Shown: piece after piece, positions 21,374-31,595 of the stretch
Numbering within the stretch: the stretch's first letter is position 1
Layout of the letters: each line of letters starts with the position of its first letter
DNA from: Mucidula mucida
Taxonomy: Eukaryota; Basidiomycota; Agaricomycetes; Agaricales; Physalacriaceae
Direction: 5' to 3'
Length of the DNA: 35,778 nucleotides
Assembly: GCA_015501055.1 (NCBI GenBank)
Contig: JADNYV010000349.1
Span: 1 to 35,778 of the forward strand
Program-made: the position numbers and the translations under genes
Notes under the pieces: model-generated
What the model saw: only the letters and a program-made list of their open reading frames with translations
Database searches by the model: none
Told to the model about the DNA's origin: nothing

Positions 21374-22431
21374 CTAGGCTCGTGACCAGCTCACTTCGCA
21401 CGTGGCTGCGCTGATCACTCTTGCGAAGCGGCTGGAAACAAATGAGCCCGATTTGGCGGATGCTGCCAAATCAGCCACCGCACTTTTCCTCGACGAACCA
21501 CTTTTCTCCCCCAAAAAAGTAAAAAGTTCAAGAAATGAAAAGTCGTTTTTTCGTCGTTCTGAGTCGAACGCAATAACCAGAAAATAGATTTTTTTTCTGA
21601 ATTTTCGAATGTGGTCGATTTTGAGCAGACAGGACTGAGGGGGATTGGGCAATCAAGGCAGACTTGTCTTAGCACTAACACTTTCCGGAGACGGTGAACT
21701 CGTCTGGCTACGTGCCGGCGAGTTCGAAGGCGCATAAGCGCGAGCGAAACAGTTTGCTCGTTTCGCGGCCGTCAACTACTGCAACACTAGGTATGAATTT
21801 TACAATTTTATCGTGTTACTTCTAATGGTTTTGTGCCCGTGCAGTGCGAAGCCGGTCTTCAATCTCCTTTTGTCGTGCCGCTGCCTCTGCCTCAAACAGA
21901 GACGCGTCTCGCTGGCGGATCTCTTCTGGGGTCATCTTCTCCTTCTGCTTCTTCTTTCGCGGAGCCGTTGTCCGCACCGCTATATCGTTCGGGTTCAATT
22001 TTGGCCGTGAAGAACCAGACGCCGAGCCAGGTACGGGACCGGGTGTTAGACAAGACGTTGACGCGGACACCAGAGGTTGGGATGAGCTGAAAATGAGTGC
22101 AGGACCAGAAACAAGACGACTTAGAGGAAGGTGGCTTTGACGGAGCTGACATCAATCGGTTCGATGAAAGTTATGACGAGTACTAAGTAGTCAGAAATTT
22201 TTTATATAAAAAGTATTTTCTGGCTATTGGCGTTCGACTCAGAACGACGAAAAAACGACTTTCCATTTCTTGAACTTTTTACTTTTTTGTGGGAGAAAAA
22301 TGGTTCGTCGAGGAAAAGTGCGCTGGCTGGATTGGCAGCATCCGCCAAATCGGGAACAAGTGGGACCAGCCGCTTCGCAAAAAGTGATCAGCACAGCCAC
22401 GTGGTTGCGAAGCGGATGGACCCGAGCCTAG
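21374..22431. mobile_element. Nested element with about 215-bp terminal inverted repeats and a 7-bp target duplication
   Basis: Arms at about 21374-21587 and 22214-22431 are inverted copies of each other with few differences (for example GCGAAGCGGCTGG, GATTTGGCGGATGCTGCC and GTCGTTTTTTCGTCGTTCTG on the left). The arms begin CTAGGCTCG. Directly outside, CCCCGTA is present on both sides (21367-21373, 22432-22438), a perfect 7-bp duplication; 8 bp is possible if the first C is counted. Long arms with a 7-9 bp duplication resemble Mutator-like or foldback elements, but no transposase is visible, so the superfamily stays open. It sits inside the outer element at 21298-22812. Confidence 0.75.
21822..22070 (-). 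CDS. Coding-like frame inside the nested element, function unknown
   Basis: The frame is rich in proline and serine at first, then strongly charged (RTTAPRKKKQKEKMTPEEIR, followed by FEAEAAARQKEIEDRLRTA), consistent with a basic patch and a helix or coiled coil, and ends at a TAG at 21822. It fills the space between the inverted-repeat arms. There is no transposase motif. A plus-strand reading of the same interval also looks partly protein-like (an acidic end near 22128-22187, GGFDGADINRFDESYDEY), so the strand is not certain. It may be captured host sequence or the rest of an element protein. Confidence 0.35.
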   Translation of the reverse strand: MSASTSCLTPGPVPGSASGSSRPKLNPNDIAVRTTAPRKKKQKEKMTPEEIRQRDASLFEAEAAARQKEIEDRLRTARAQNH

Positions 22432-22815
22432 CCCCGTACCTGTCCTTTTTTGGAACCACTGGTCCGGCATGATCTTATTTGAGTGTGACATGAAGTGACT
22501 GCACCACATGACGCGACCTTTTTGCTCCCCACCACGACGACGACGACGCGAGCCCGCTGGCGGTACAATGTCCGCCTGGAGGCCATATATCTGCGCAGCA
22601 CTGCTCCTAGAGACAAATGAGGCCGCCGCTTTCCTGATATCGTTAAGAAAGTTATCCAGCACGTTACCGCGCTGCTTTCAAACCTTACATAAGCCTCCGA
22701 TTATTCTTGCTTGAACAAGAAATCAGCCGCCGGAGGGCCGGGAATGTTTTGTTGAACTTTGTCACTCATTTTTTGAGTATTGCAGGGTCATTTCCATTTC
22801 GTTGCGGGCTGCTAA

Positions 22816-23782
22816 TACACTCTAATTCATCCTATAGTAAAGATCTTTGCATCCTGCAATGGAAATCACCAAGAAAATGTTTATAGGCAAGTCGTGTAGT
22901 TTTAAGGTCACAAATAAGATGTGTCGACTGCCAAAGACTCTGAAGCTTTGTTACAGCTGTTACCAAAATTCTTGGACTGATCAAAAAGTGCTCAAATCAA
23001 ATCAAAAAAATTAAACAATTCCTATAATTCCCAGACTACGTCCGGCTCCCACCGGCTTTTGAGAGACTACTTTTCAATAAATAGTGCTCCTCTTGACCAC
23101 TGGGTGGAGGCCGCGCAGAGGAAGGATTCCGGAGGAAACATGTCGTTTGATATCAGGGTCCTCCGAGTGCAGCCAATCACTGCAGAACCCAAACAGCTAC
23201 CTTAGCATGGCGCCAATAGCGCTGCTTTTTGATGAAAAGATGCCCAATTATGTCTGAAAAAATATCTGACTGTTGCCCTGATGCTTGCTGTTCTTAGAGG
23301 AATTGAAGGAATTGTTTTATTTTCGTGATTTATTTGGGACACTTTTGGAAACAGCTGTACTGGGATATGACTGGATATCCAAAATAAGAAATTGCTTTTT
23401 CTTCACTTCTTCAAAGTCTACGCTAAGGTCACCAAGAAAGTTCAACCGTGCTTGTTCAAACGCCAAAGAGAGAACCACCGCGAGAGGAGCGCCGCCTAAC
23501 AAGTTTGAGTCCGCGAAGCTTTCTTACTGGACTCCCAATTGGATAAGGAGGACGCGCCATGGCCATCCGACATAGGTTTTTTCTAGCACGCAGGTACAAA
23601 CAGCAGCCAATTGTGTTTGTACGGCTGCTTCGTTTACAGCTTCGTTCTCTTTTGCTCTCACCATCATCCTCCTTGCACAGAGCGCGGCCTGGGTATGTCT
23701 TTTGCATTCATCACAAACAACGCTATTCACGGCTGATACTAGATAGATAAGAAACATGATGCGTCCTGGTATGCCCCCATCC
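22816..23782. other. About 1 kb without a supported gene
   Basis: AT-rich sequence with short frames on both strands. None shows family motifs. Confidence 0.45.
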
Positions 23783-24812
23783 ATATGCTCCCTCTGCCGC
23801 ACCTACACCGCTTGCAGTGGACACGGCTGGTGCGCTCACGGATATAGATCTCTCTAATGTTCCTTCGGTTCTGAAAAGGGAGGGAACAGATTGATTTGTC
23901 ATCTTCAATCCAAAAGTCCGTACACGCTTGGATGCATGAAAGGTGAATAAGCTGCCGCGGTCCTAGTGTAATGGCTTTCTCATCACTTTGATAGTGTTGT
24001 ATGTTACGTCCGCTTTTTTGCGGATGACAGGTATGTTGCAACGGGCTGTAATCGAACGGCCCAAATTTACGATATTAAGACCGGTCTCAAGACCTGGTAC
24101 GATATCTGTCTACTTTGTGTCTCTTGGTGTTCTGAATTGTTGTATCAGTGTTCTCGCTCACGAATCCACTGATAAAACTGGCGATCTGTATATTTGACGT
24201 ATCTGCTTCAGCCCTGACGGGAAATTCCTGGCAATTGGAGCGGAAGACAAACAGATCAGAGTACATTCTAACCCTCCATTCTCCCCCCCTTGCTAACTTG
24301 CCCTTGTCTAGATCTGGAACATTGCCAAGAAACGGCTTCATAATGTGCGATGGCCACTAGCAGGAGGTTATTCGCTTGATTTTTCTCCGGACAGTAACCT
24401 CATCGTGTCGGGCTCTGGCAATAATACGGCGCATATATGGAACATGACTACCGGGATGAGCCAAGTGTTAACGATCGATGTCCCACTCAACAACGATGCA
24501 GGAGTCACGAGTGTGGTCTTTAGTCCAAACGGGAGGTTTGTCGCTGCGGGGAGTCTAGATACCGTTGTGCGGATATGGGACGTGCAGACGGGACAGCTGA
24601 TTGAGCATCTGATGAAGCATTGGGATAGCGTGTATTCTGTGTCTTTCACGCCGGATGGCAAGGGACTGGTTAGCGGGAGTCTTGACAAGACACTCAAGTA
24701 CTGGGATGTGAGTGGCTTGGAAAGTAGCAGTGGGATTTGCAGTAAGGAGGAAGGTGTGATCCTGAGCGAGAAAAATGGCAGCCAATGTGCGATGAATTTT
24801 ACTGGACACAAG
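23783..24812 (+). pseudogene. Truncated, decayed copy of the WD40 corepressor Tup1
   Basis: Readable pieces follow the order of Tup1. The linker before the propeller (DIDLSNVPSVLKREGTD) is followed by TGA at 23892 where tryptophan is expected. Next come FNPKVRTRLD and the blade YVATGCNRTAQIYDIKTGLKT. DLYI is followed by TGA at 24195, then CFSPDGKFLAIGAEDKQIRV, and after an intron IWNIAKKRL. Three further blades (LDFSPDSNLIVSGSGNNTAH, FSPNGRFVAAGSLDTVVRIW, FTPDGKGLVSGSLDKTLKYW) run to TGHK at 24812. The Tup1 N-terminal tetramerisation domain and the last blades are absent. Intron-like gaps remain (for example 24097-24149, 24262-24311), so this is a duplicated genomic segment and not a retrocopy. 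Tup1 with Ssn6 is a general repressor in fungi; a working copy is presumably elsewhere in the genome. Confidence 0.82.
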
Positions 24813-25011
24813 GTGAGTTAGAACAGACATCCCATCTAGAGGAGTAAAGACAACTATAACCACATCCACAACAGCTCATGACGCGCACACCCACACCCAC
24901 ACTCGGCATGTACATCACCTTTTAGACGGCATATCGAGAATTCCAATACCTCAGCCAGATGCGCCACATGGTGTACATGACATCTCGTGTAATGCCACCA
25001 CCTTTGGAGTA

Positions 25012-25255
25012 CTGTAGTGTTTCGACCGCAAATTCACATAACGGGTCACGGGGGTCTTTGAAGTGAAGCTATATATACATCATAACGGGTCACGGACCAC
25101 TTTGGTCAGGCACGAGCCTCCAAATAAGGAAATTTCAGGTCCCGCTATAAGCGGAACTGTCCAAAAAAGGCAATTTAAGGGTCTGTGAAGCTGTTTGCTG
25201 TAACTTCAGACCATAATGGGTCACAGGCTGTGAAGTTACGGTTGAAACGCTACAG
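25012..25255. mobile_element. MITE with TA target duplication
   Basis: The 26-bp ends at 25012-25037 and 25230-25255 are inverted copies (22 of 26 bases match; both begin CTGTAG). TA flanks each end (25010-25011, 25256-25257). Size 244 bp, no frame. Inside, the motif ATAACGGGTCACGG occurs at 25038-25051 and 25082-25095, with a variant at 25213-25226. TA duplication and short size fit a non-autonomous Tc1/mariner-like element. Confidence 0.72.
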
Positions 25256-25453
25256 TAGTGCTAGAAACAATTAGTAAAGCACATTGAGAAAGTAGCACAT
25301 AGAACGTAGATATAGAATACATTGATCTAAACATACCTCCTGTAACGAAATGACGCACATGAACCTGCACTTGACGCGGGCGTGCAGTTTCAGGCTCACT
25401 GCAAATTGAACAACACACTCCCTATTAAATCATTGTACAAAACTAAACTTCCA

Positions 25454-27114
25454 TTAAACTTGTCTAGTAGGAAAAATGTCCGGTTCCTCATCAGAATAGG
25501 CATAGCCCACGGTTTGGCAACTATGAGGCTTTGGATTTGACTGCTTGCCTACACTGACTGGAGGCCGAGTCCCTCCCGACAATACCGGTTTGGATCTGTT
25601 CGATCGCCGTAGACCAGACACCCCCTCATTAGGAGGAACAGTACTTGGATATGTTGTTGCTACTCTGAAAACACATAATGAAATTTGGCTTACAAAAGAC
25701 AACAGACAGCACTTACTGCATCACTTGAACCACATCCCCACCCTTGTGGACACAACAAACCTGTGTTGAACACTTACTTGTGTCAGCAGCAGGCCCAGTT
25801 GACATTGCTTGTGCACGTTTGAAGGCCACCGGGGCTGAATCAAAGTTGCTCCCACTACTGCCGGGAAGCATGAGGGTTGATTCAGCAGAACTAAACAAAG
25901 TCGACGAAGTTGACCCTCCAGCAGACGCAAAGGTAAGAGGAGCACCAAATCCATCAAAATCAGGAAACATCATGTTACCAAATGTGAGGTCAGTAAGACC
26001 ATTAGCGAGTCCACCGAAGCCCGTATTACTGAATCCAGCATTGCCATAGCTCAAGAATTCTGTTGGCGGAACTCCCTCACCTGACTGCATCATTGAATCT
26101 TATAACAGCAGGTTGCATATTGCTTGAAAGTCTTCTTGTGTTAATGTATCCAACCAGGCTTTGTCAAATTCTAGCTCTGGGAGCTGAGACGCAGGAACCC
26201 GGAACACGTCAAAGTTTTGCTCTGGGTTTGATATTGATGACATAGCCATTGATGATGGCATAGTCTCCAGTAGAGGCTCAACAGATTGTGATGACGGTGT
26301 CTTATTGCTCAAGATGGAAAGCTTGGTAGCAGAAGATGGGGACATATTGGAATCAATGGGACCTACACCTTGGTTATACTCGAAAGGCCCCAAGACATCA
26401 TAATTGCATACCTGCTACAGGAGCGCCCGGATAAGCTTGATTCAGCGCGATATTGTGGCTTTTGCTGTTTGCTATGTTGAGTTGTTGAGGCACTCTTCTC
26501 CGCCCTCGCTGTTTTTAGAGCAGCGTCTGCAGCTTTCTTTGCTAATGTAGCCTTAGCGGCTTCCATCTAAAGGCGCATTATCTCATCATTGTGGTGCTGG
26601 TTCTCGCGCCGTTTGTTGTGAGCAGCATTGGAGTGACAAAGAGCATTATTCATCCAGTGATGAGTGGTGTTGTTCAAGTTCGAAGTGCACCAGATTTAAC
26701 ACTACTGCGAACCTCCTCCTGAACTTGATAATCAAAGCACTGAGCCCTATGATTGATTGATCCGAAGCTACTGACTGATTATCACCTCAGCACTTACTCC
26801 TTGATTGCTGCAACTAAAGACAGCCTCCGTCCCGTCTGGTCCGCACTTCAACCATGCTGCGCCTCTCCAATATTGGTAGTTGCATCCGTGATATACCAAT
26901 CTTTGTGATCCATAAGTGACTGACTCTCTGAATAACGGCTGAGAGTATCCATGGATTGTCTTCCTTCTGCTTTAACCAGCCTATCAAAGAGATTGGTATG
27001 AAGGAAACTTTACCGCCATGAAACAACATACATGAGATTTTAGCAATGTTAAGCTCTTTGATGAATTCACAAAAGCTGTCAAGCTCCTCTTGGCCCTTAA
27101 TGTACGGCCATTCC
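25454..27114 (-). pseudogene. 3' part of an unrecognised gene split by the gypsy element
   Basis: Coding-like segments follow each other on the minus strand. A segment directly beside the gypsy junction (WPYIKGQEELDSFCEFIKEL, then GKVSFIPISLIGWLKQKEDN and PWILSAVIQRVSHLW) stops at 26814. Next is a segment around 26570-26660 (HHWMNNALCHSNAAHNKRRE) with TAG at 26567 where CAG is likely. An alanine/lysine-rich part (MEAAKATLAKKAADAALKTA) and two low-complexity serine/glycine-rich parts (about 26100-26390 and 25790-26093) follow. Last is a part with RRSNRSKPVLSGG ending at 25454. Candidate introns with GTAAGT occur near 25726 and 25788. The 5' part continues at 33605-33657 beyond the gypsy element. 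I do not recognise the family; the composition suggests a repeat-encoded or lineage-specific protein. Confidence 0.45.
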
Positions 27115-27642
27115 TGTTAGCGACTGACTAAGCCACGAGACTCAACCAGGTACCACAGCAAGAACTAAGGAAGAAAATGTTCGTGTTCGTAAGACTAGGC
27201 TAGGCCAGGTGTATAAACAAGATCGGAACTAAAGTACAATGATACTACACTACTGCTTATATACTGGTAAGTCTGTGTTTGGGACTCCTTGTCCATACGC
27301 GTTTCCACTAGGGATGCTCCACGCCCTTGACCCAGTGTGGTATGCTACTAGTCTGTGAAACCATTAAATACGAGTGGTAACTGCATGTAAGTAATAATAC
27401 TAAAACGACCGTGTGTGCTACAAGTGTTGGTGGTGTGTATACAATAGGGAGTCCATGAGGTATCGGCATATATGATGTCATCCATGTGTTGGACGTGTGT
27501 TCAACATGAGTACGGCTTCGGTAATGAAAGGGGTATGATCGGTGACGAAACAGATGATGAAACGGTCCGTTGGTTGATAAGACAAGGCCCCCGATAAGAT
27601 ATGATAAGATGTGAGAATGTGAAAATATGGCGATTCATAACA
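27115..27642 (-). repeat. 3' LTR of the complete gypsy element
   Basis: 528 bp, the partner of 33086-33604. Most substitutions that set it apart are CG to TG or CG to CA (for example the AACAAG, AGTCTGTG, CTACAAG, GTGTTGG and GTTCAAC contexts), while it has almost no deletions. Confidence 0.95.
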
Positions 27643-27656
27643 TCACCCCCTCTTTA
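27643..27656 (-). other. Polypurine tract of the gypsy element
   Basis: On the minus strand TAAAGAGGGGGTGA directly precedes the 3' LTR. This is the expected place and composition for the plus-strand DNA primer. Confidence 0.75.
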
Positions 27657-27749
27657 AGGCGCAAGTTCCATTCTGCACCAGATTCGCTTCATAAGGGCTG
27701 CAGAGGGTAGCGTGACATCGAGGGGTTTGGTATCGGGTGGAGGCATAGG

Positions 27750-30700
27750 TCAGAATAAATGGGATGGAAACTGCGACATAGGGACTTCTATTCGAGCAAG
27801 CGCAGGTGGCTTCGGCTTGTTCGGGTACTGTCGGTGAAAATCGCGGATGGCTTCATCGGCATTCTTGAGATTGCATGCCGGTTCCCATGTCTGCTCATGT
27901 GTGCCATAACCCTTCCAGTGAACCTTGTATTGGAAACCCCCGCGGTACTTCCGGGAATTAACCACTTTCTCAACCTCCCATTCCGGTTCGGCTCCTTCCA
28001 GTACAGGTGGTGGACGCGTGTCTCGGGGTTGCGTCGGAAATTGGGGCTCGTGGTAAGGCGTCAACAAGGCCTCATTGAACACGGGATGGATGCTTTTCCA
28101 CGTGTGAGGAATCTGGAGCTCGTAAGAGCTCGTCCCGACTTTCTTGATGACTTTGAACGGCCCGAAGCGTTTGTCATCGAGCTTCTTCATTGGTCGGTCC
28201 GTACTGAGATTCGTCCCTTCCAGCCATACTTTGTCGCCTTCCTTGTACTCTACTGCCTCTGTCCGCTTCCTGTCATAAAACCGTTTCATGTCCTCTTTTG
28301 CCATCTTCAATGCCGACCCCACTTCGTCCCATGTTTTCCTCATGCCATCGGCAAACTCCTGCGCAGTCTCATTTCTCGATGCTGTTTTCGGAGCGGTGCC
28401 TTTGTAGGGATGTCTGCCCATGTCTGCAAAGAACGCAGTAACCTTGGTTGCTGAGTGTACCCGATCATTGTAAACGAATTCGGCAGAGGGTAACCATTCA
28501 TGCCAGTCGTTCTGATGATAATTGACGAATAACCGTAAGAAATGTTCTATCTCTTGGTTCAACCGCTCTGTTTGCCCATTTGCCTGTGGATGATACGCCG
28601 TTGTAAAGTTTCCTTGGATGCTCAACAGCCGGTACAACTCCTTCATAAAACGCGAGTGGTATTGCGGACCGCAATCATGTATCATCTGTCGTGGCATCCC
28701 ATGTATGGGAAAAATGTGATCTCGGTAGATGCGGGCCATGCCTTCTGACATCAGAGTGGTGTGTGTCGGTATGATGCGTAATCGCTTTGTGAAATGGTCC
28801 ACAAATGTGCTGATTGTGTTGTATCCTCCCAATTCTGGCAACTCTCCAATCATGTCCGTCCCTAGTATCTCCCATGGCTCGCTTGGCACATCAATAGGAT
28901 GAAGAGGTGCAGCCGGCTTTGTGTGATGTGATTTTGTGACCTGGCATTTTTGGCACCCTTCCACGTATTCACGGACGTCTCGGCTGATTCCTGGCCACCA
29001 ATAGGTATGTGTGATCAGCTCGAGGGTCTTGTATTGCCCGGGATGCCCTGCAAGCTGTGTGTCGTGATGCATTCCGATAACTTTTCCCCGCAATTCCTTG
29101 TCCTTCGGTATATAAATACGATCCTTCCATATAATAAATCCATTTTCCTTCTCTTCCCATCCTTTTTCTTTATTTTCTAATGCTTTTTGTACGTATCTGT
29201 CCTTGTTTCCTTTTCTTTGTTTGATTTTGTTAAGTAATTCATCCTCCGGTGTATCTACTGTATGTAAAGAAAATTGAATTTGTGAAATAAAAAACTCCGG
29301 TTTTAGCAACACAATATTTTTGTTATCTTTTTCCCCCTTCTCAAGGCCTGTCATCCTTGACAAGGCATCAGCTTTTCCCATTGTCTTGCCCGGCTTGTGA
29401 ATCATCTGTATGTCATACTCCGTCAACTCCATAACCCATCGCGCCTGCCTCCGGTTCAACTTCTGTGGCTTCCGGAAGTACTGAAGGTTTTGATGATCGG
29501 TAAAAACCTCCACTGTCTCCTTAGCACCTAGGAGATATTGCCGCCAGTCGTCAATCGAGTCCATAATAGCCATCATCTCTTTGTTGTAGATCTCATAATT
29601 GCGCTCCACTTCGTTCAGCGCGCAAGACCGGAAAGCTACTGGTCTCCATTTTCCGTCAACAAACTGGGAAAGAACCGCCCCGTTCGCATAGTTCGAGGAG
29701 TCCGCCTCGACTCGAAACTTGCCATCGTCGCGTGGTACAATCAGAACGGGTTCTTCCGTCATCCTCCGTTTCAACTCCTCAAACGCCTTGTGCTGCTCCA
29801 TGCCCCAAACCCACTCGCCCTTCCCGGTTACCAATGTCAATGGCTTTGCTACTCCCGCAAATCCCCGGATGAAACATCAGTAGAAGTTGCAGAAGCCCAG
29901 GAATGACTGTACTTCCTTCTTCTTCATCGGCTCCTTCCATTCCTTCACTACGGCCACTTTTGCCGGATCCATCTTCACTTCTCCTCCGCCAACAATCACT
30001 CCCAAGTAATCTACAGTATGTGCCTCAAAACTACATTTCTCGGGTTTTAAATACAACTTATTTACTCGTAATATCTCTAGTACCTTTCGTACAATGTGTC
30101 TGTGCTCTTCCAATGTGTTTGTAAAGATAAGTATATCGTCTAAGTATACTATAACATGTCCTTCATCGATCAACTCCTTCAGAATGTGATTCATGAACAA
30201 TTGAAAAGTCGCCGGTGAGTTTGTAAGTCCGAAAAACATGACTGAGGGCTCAAACAGGCCTCGGTTTGTTCTGAATGCCGCTTTCCACTCATCACCATCT
30301 TTGATCCGGATATTATTGTAACCCCATCGGACATCCATCTTTGTGAAAACCTTTGCTCCCTTCAACTTGTTGATAAGCTCCTGAATCAACGGCAAGGGGT
30401 ATCGGTTCTTGATTGTCATGTCGTTCAACTTCCGATAATCTTGTACTGGCCGAAGGCTTCCATCCTTCTTTTTGACAAAGAAGAAGGGTGATGCCATAGG
30501 TGAAATTGATGGCCGTATACGTCCCGTCCGTATGTTTTCTTCCAGGAACTCATCTAACGCCTTCTGCTCGGATGGACTAAGGGGATAAACCTTGCAGTCA
30601 ACCGGTTTGGAACCAGGCGTAAGTTCTATCGCGTGATCCCAGGGTCTTTGCTCCGGTAACTTGTCAAAGTCCGCCTTGCTGAATACATCGGAAAATTCCT

Positions 30701-31595
30701 CGATGTAAGGTGCAGCAGCGGATGAAGGCTGTTGTGATCTCAGCTTTTCTCCACTTTTGCGATAGTTGTCCCAGTCCATCCAGAACAAACGCTCTCCCTC
30801 TTCCAACTTCTCTTCTACGTCTTCTCCTTCATCTTCCGGTGAGTCGTACTCGGGTAGATAGCCGCAGCGGTCTGGGCATCGATCAAAGGTCAATGTGGAT
30901 TCCGTCCAGTTGATCGTGGGGTTGTGATATCGTAGCCAATCTAGCCCCAAAAAGATACTTGTTTTGCCGAGATTGGTACAGCCAACTCGATCTTTTCGGC
31001 GTGATCTCCGATCTTCATCCGGACCTCCACAAAACCTTTGATTGCTCCTCCCTGTTTAGGGTTCCATCGCATTGTAGACAGGGAGCTTGACCGGTAACTC
31101 CTTGATCGGGATCCGTTCTTCTCGACGAATTCTTTATTGACACAAGAACCTGTTGCTCCACTGTCAAGAAGGGCACTCGTTTCCCATTCAGAGCCTGTGT
31201 GTACGCTCTCTATGGTTACTCGGAGTTTCATGTCCTGCCCCTTTGTTCCCCGGATGTACTTCCTCACTTTTTCAACTCCGTCACAACTTCCACCGCAGCT
31301 TCCTTTGTCAACGCTCTGATCGCCATCACCTTCTCCTCCGTCGCTTCTCTCTCTCTCCGCTCCGGCATCCATGCTCTCAAAATTCCCACTGCTCTCGACA
31401 CGTCATCCTCTCTTAGCCGTTGTGCGATCCACTCGGGCGTATTTGGCTCAAATCTTTCTTTCGCAGGTTTTGGTGGTAAAGTCGTCGATGATATTTTAGA
31501 TGTTTCAGTACCCGTACTGTAAATAGATTCTGCATCTGACGACCCTTTCCTTGATGACTGCTCCGGCAGGACTGCGTCTACTGCGGGAGCTTCGC
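27750..31595 (-). pseudogene. Gypsy Pol: protease, reverse transcriptase, RNase H, integrase, chromodomain
   Basis: The protease motif LLDSGATG lies near 31150. Single-base shifts near 31270, 31070 and 30960 break the protease part. From about 30955 to 27750 one frame is open apart from TGA at 29877-29879. Reverse transcriptase shows [33 protein letters not shown] and the catalytic YLDD (30123-30146). RNase H shows the acidic set in VEADSS, IYNKEM, FTDHQNL and GKADALS. Integrase has the HHCC finger (HHDTQLAGHPG, GCQKCQ), the core acids in TDMIGELP, IHDCGPQY and QTERLNQEIE, and a GPF-type module. A chromodomain (EWEVEKVVNSRKYRGG, VHWKGYGTHEQTWEP; about 27800-27980) ends the protein; in chromoviruses it targets integration to modified histones. 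The TGA replaces the arginine of FCNFYR; CGA to TGA at a CpG explains it. Confidence 0.92.

Larger units (their letters stand above)
21298..22812. mobile_element. Terminal-inverted-repeat element (outer), carrying a nested element
   Basis: A perfect 22-bp inverted repeat lies at 21295-21316 and 22794-22815, containing AGCAGCCCGCAACGAAATGG and its complement. TA occurs directly outside both ends (21296-21297, 22813-22814), which would fit a Tc1/mariner-type TA duplication; because TTA..TAA is itself symmetric, those bases could instead belong to the repeat. Without the nested element the outer element is only about 450 bp, so it is probably non-autonomous. A minus-strand frame near 22450-22660 (LDNFLNDIRKAAASFV) has some protein-like character but no known motif. 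Confidence 0.6.

Noticed and set aside
22502..22560. CGACGACGACGACG microsatellite-like run
   Set aside because: A short trinucleotide run only; no sign of a functional repeat array.
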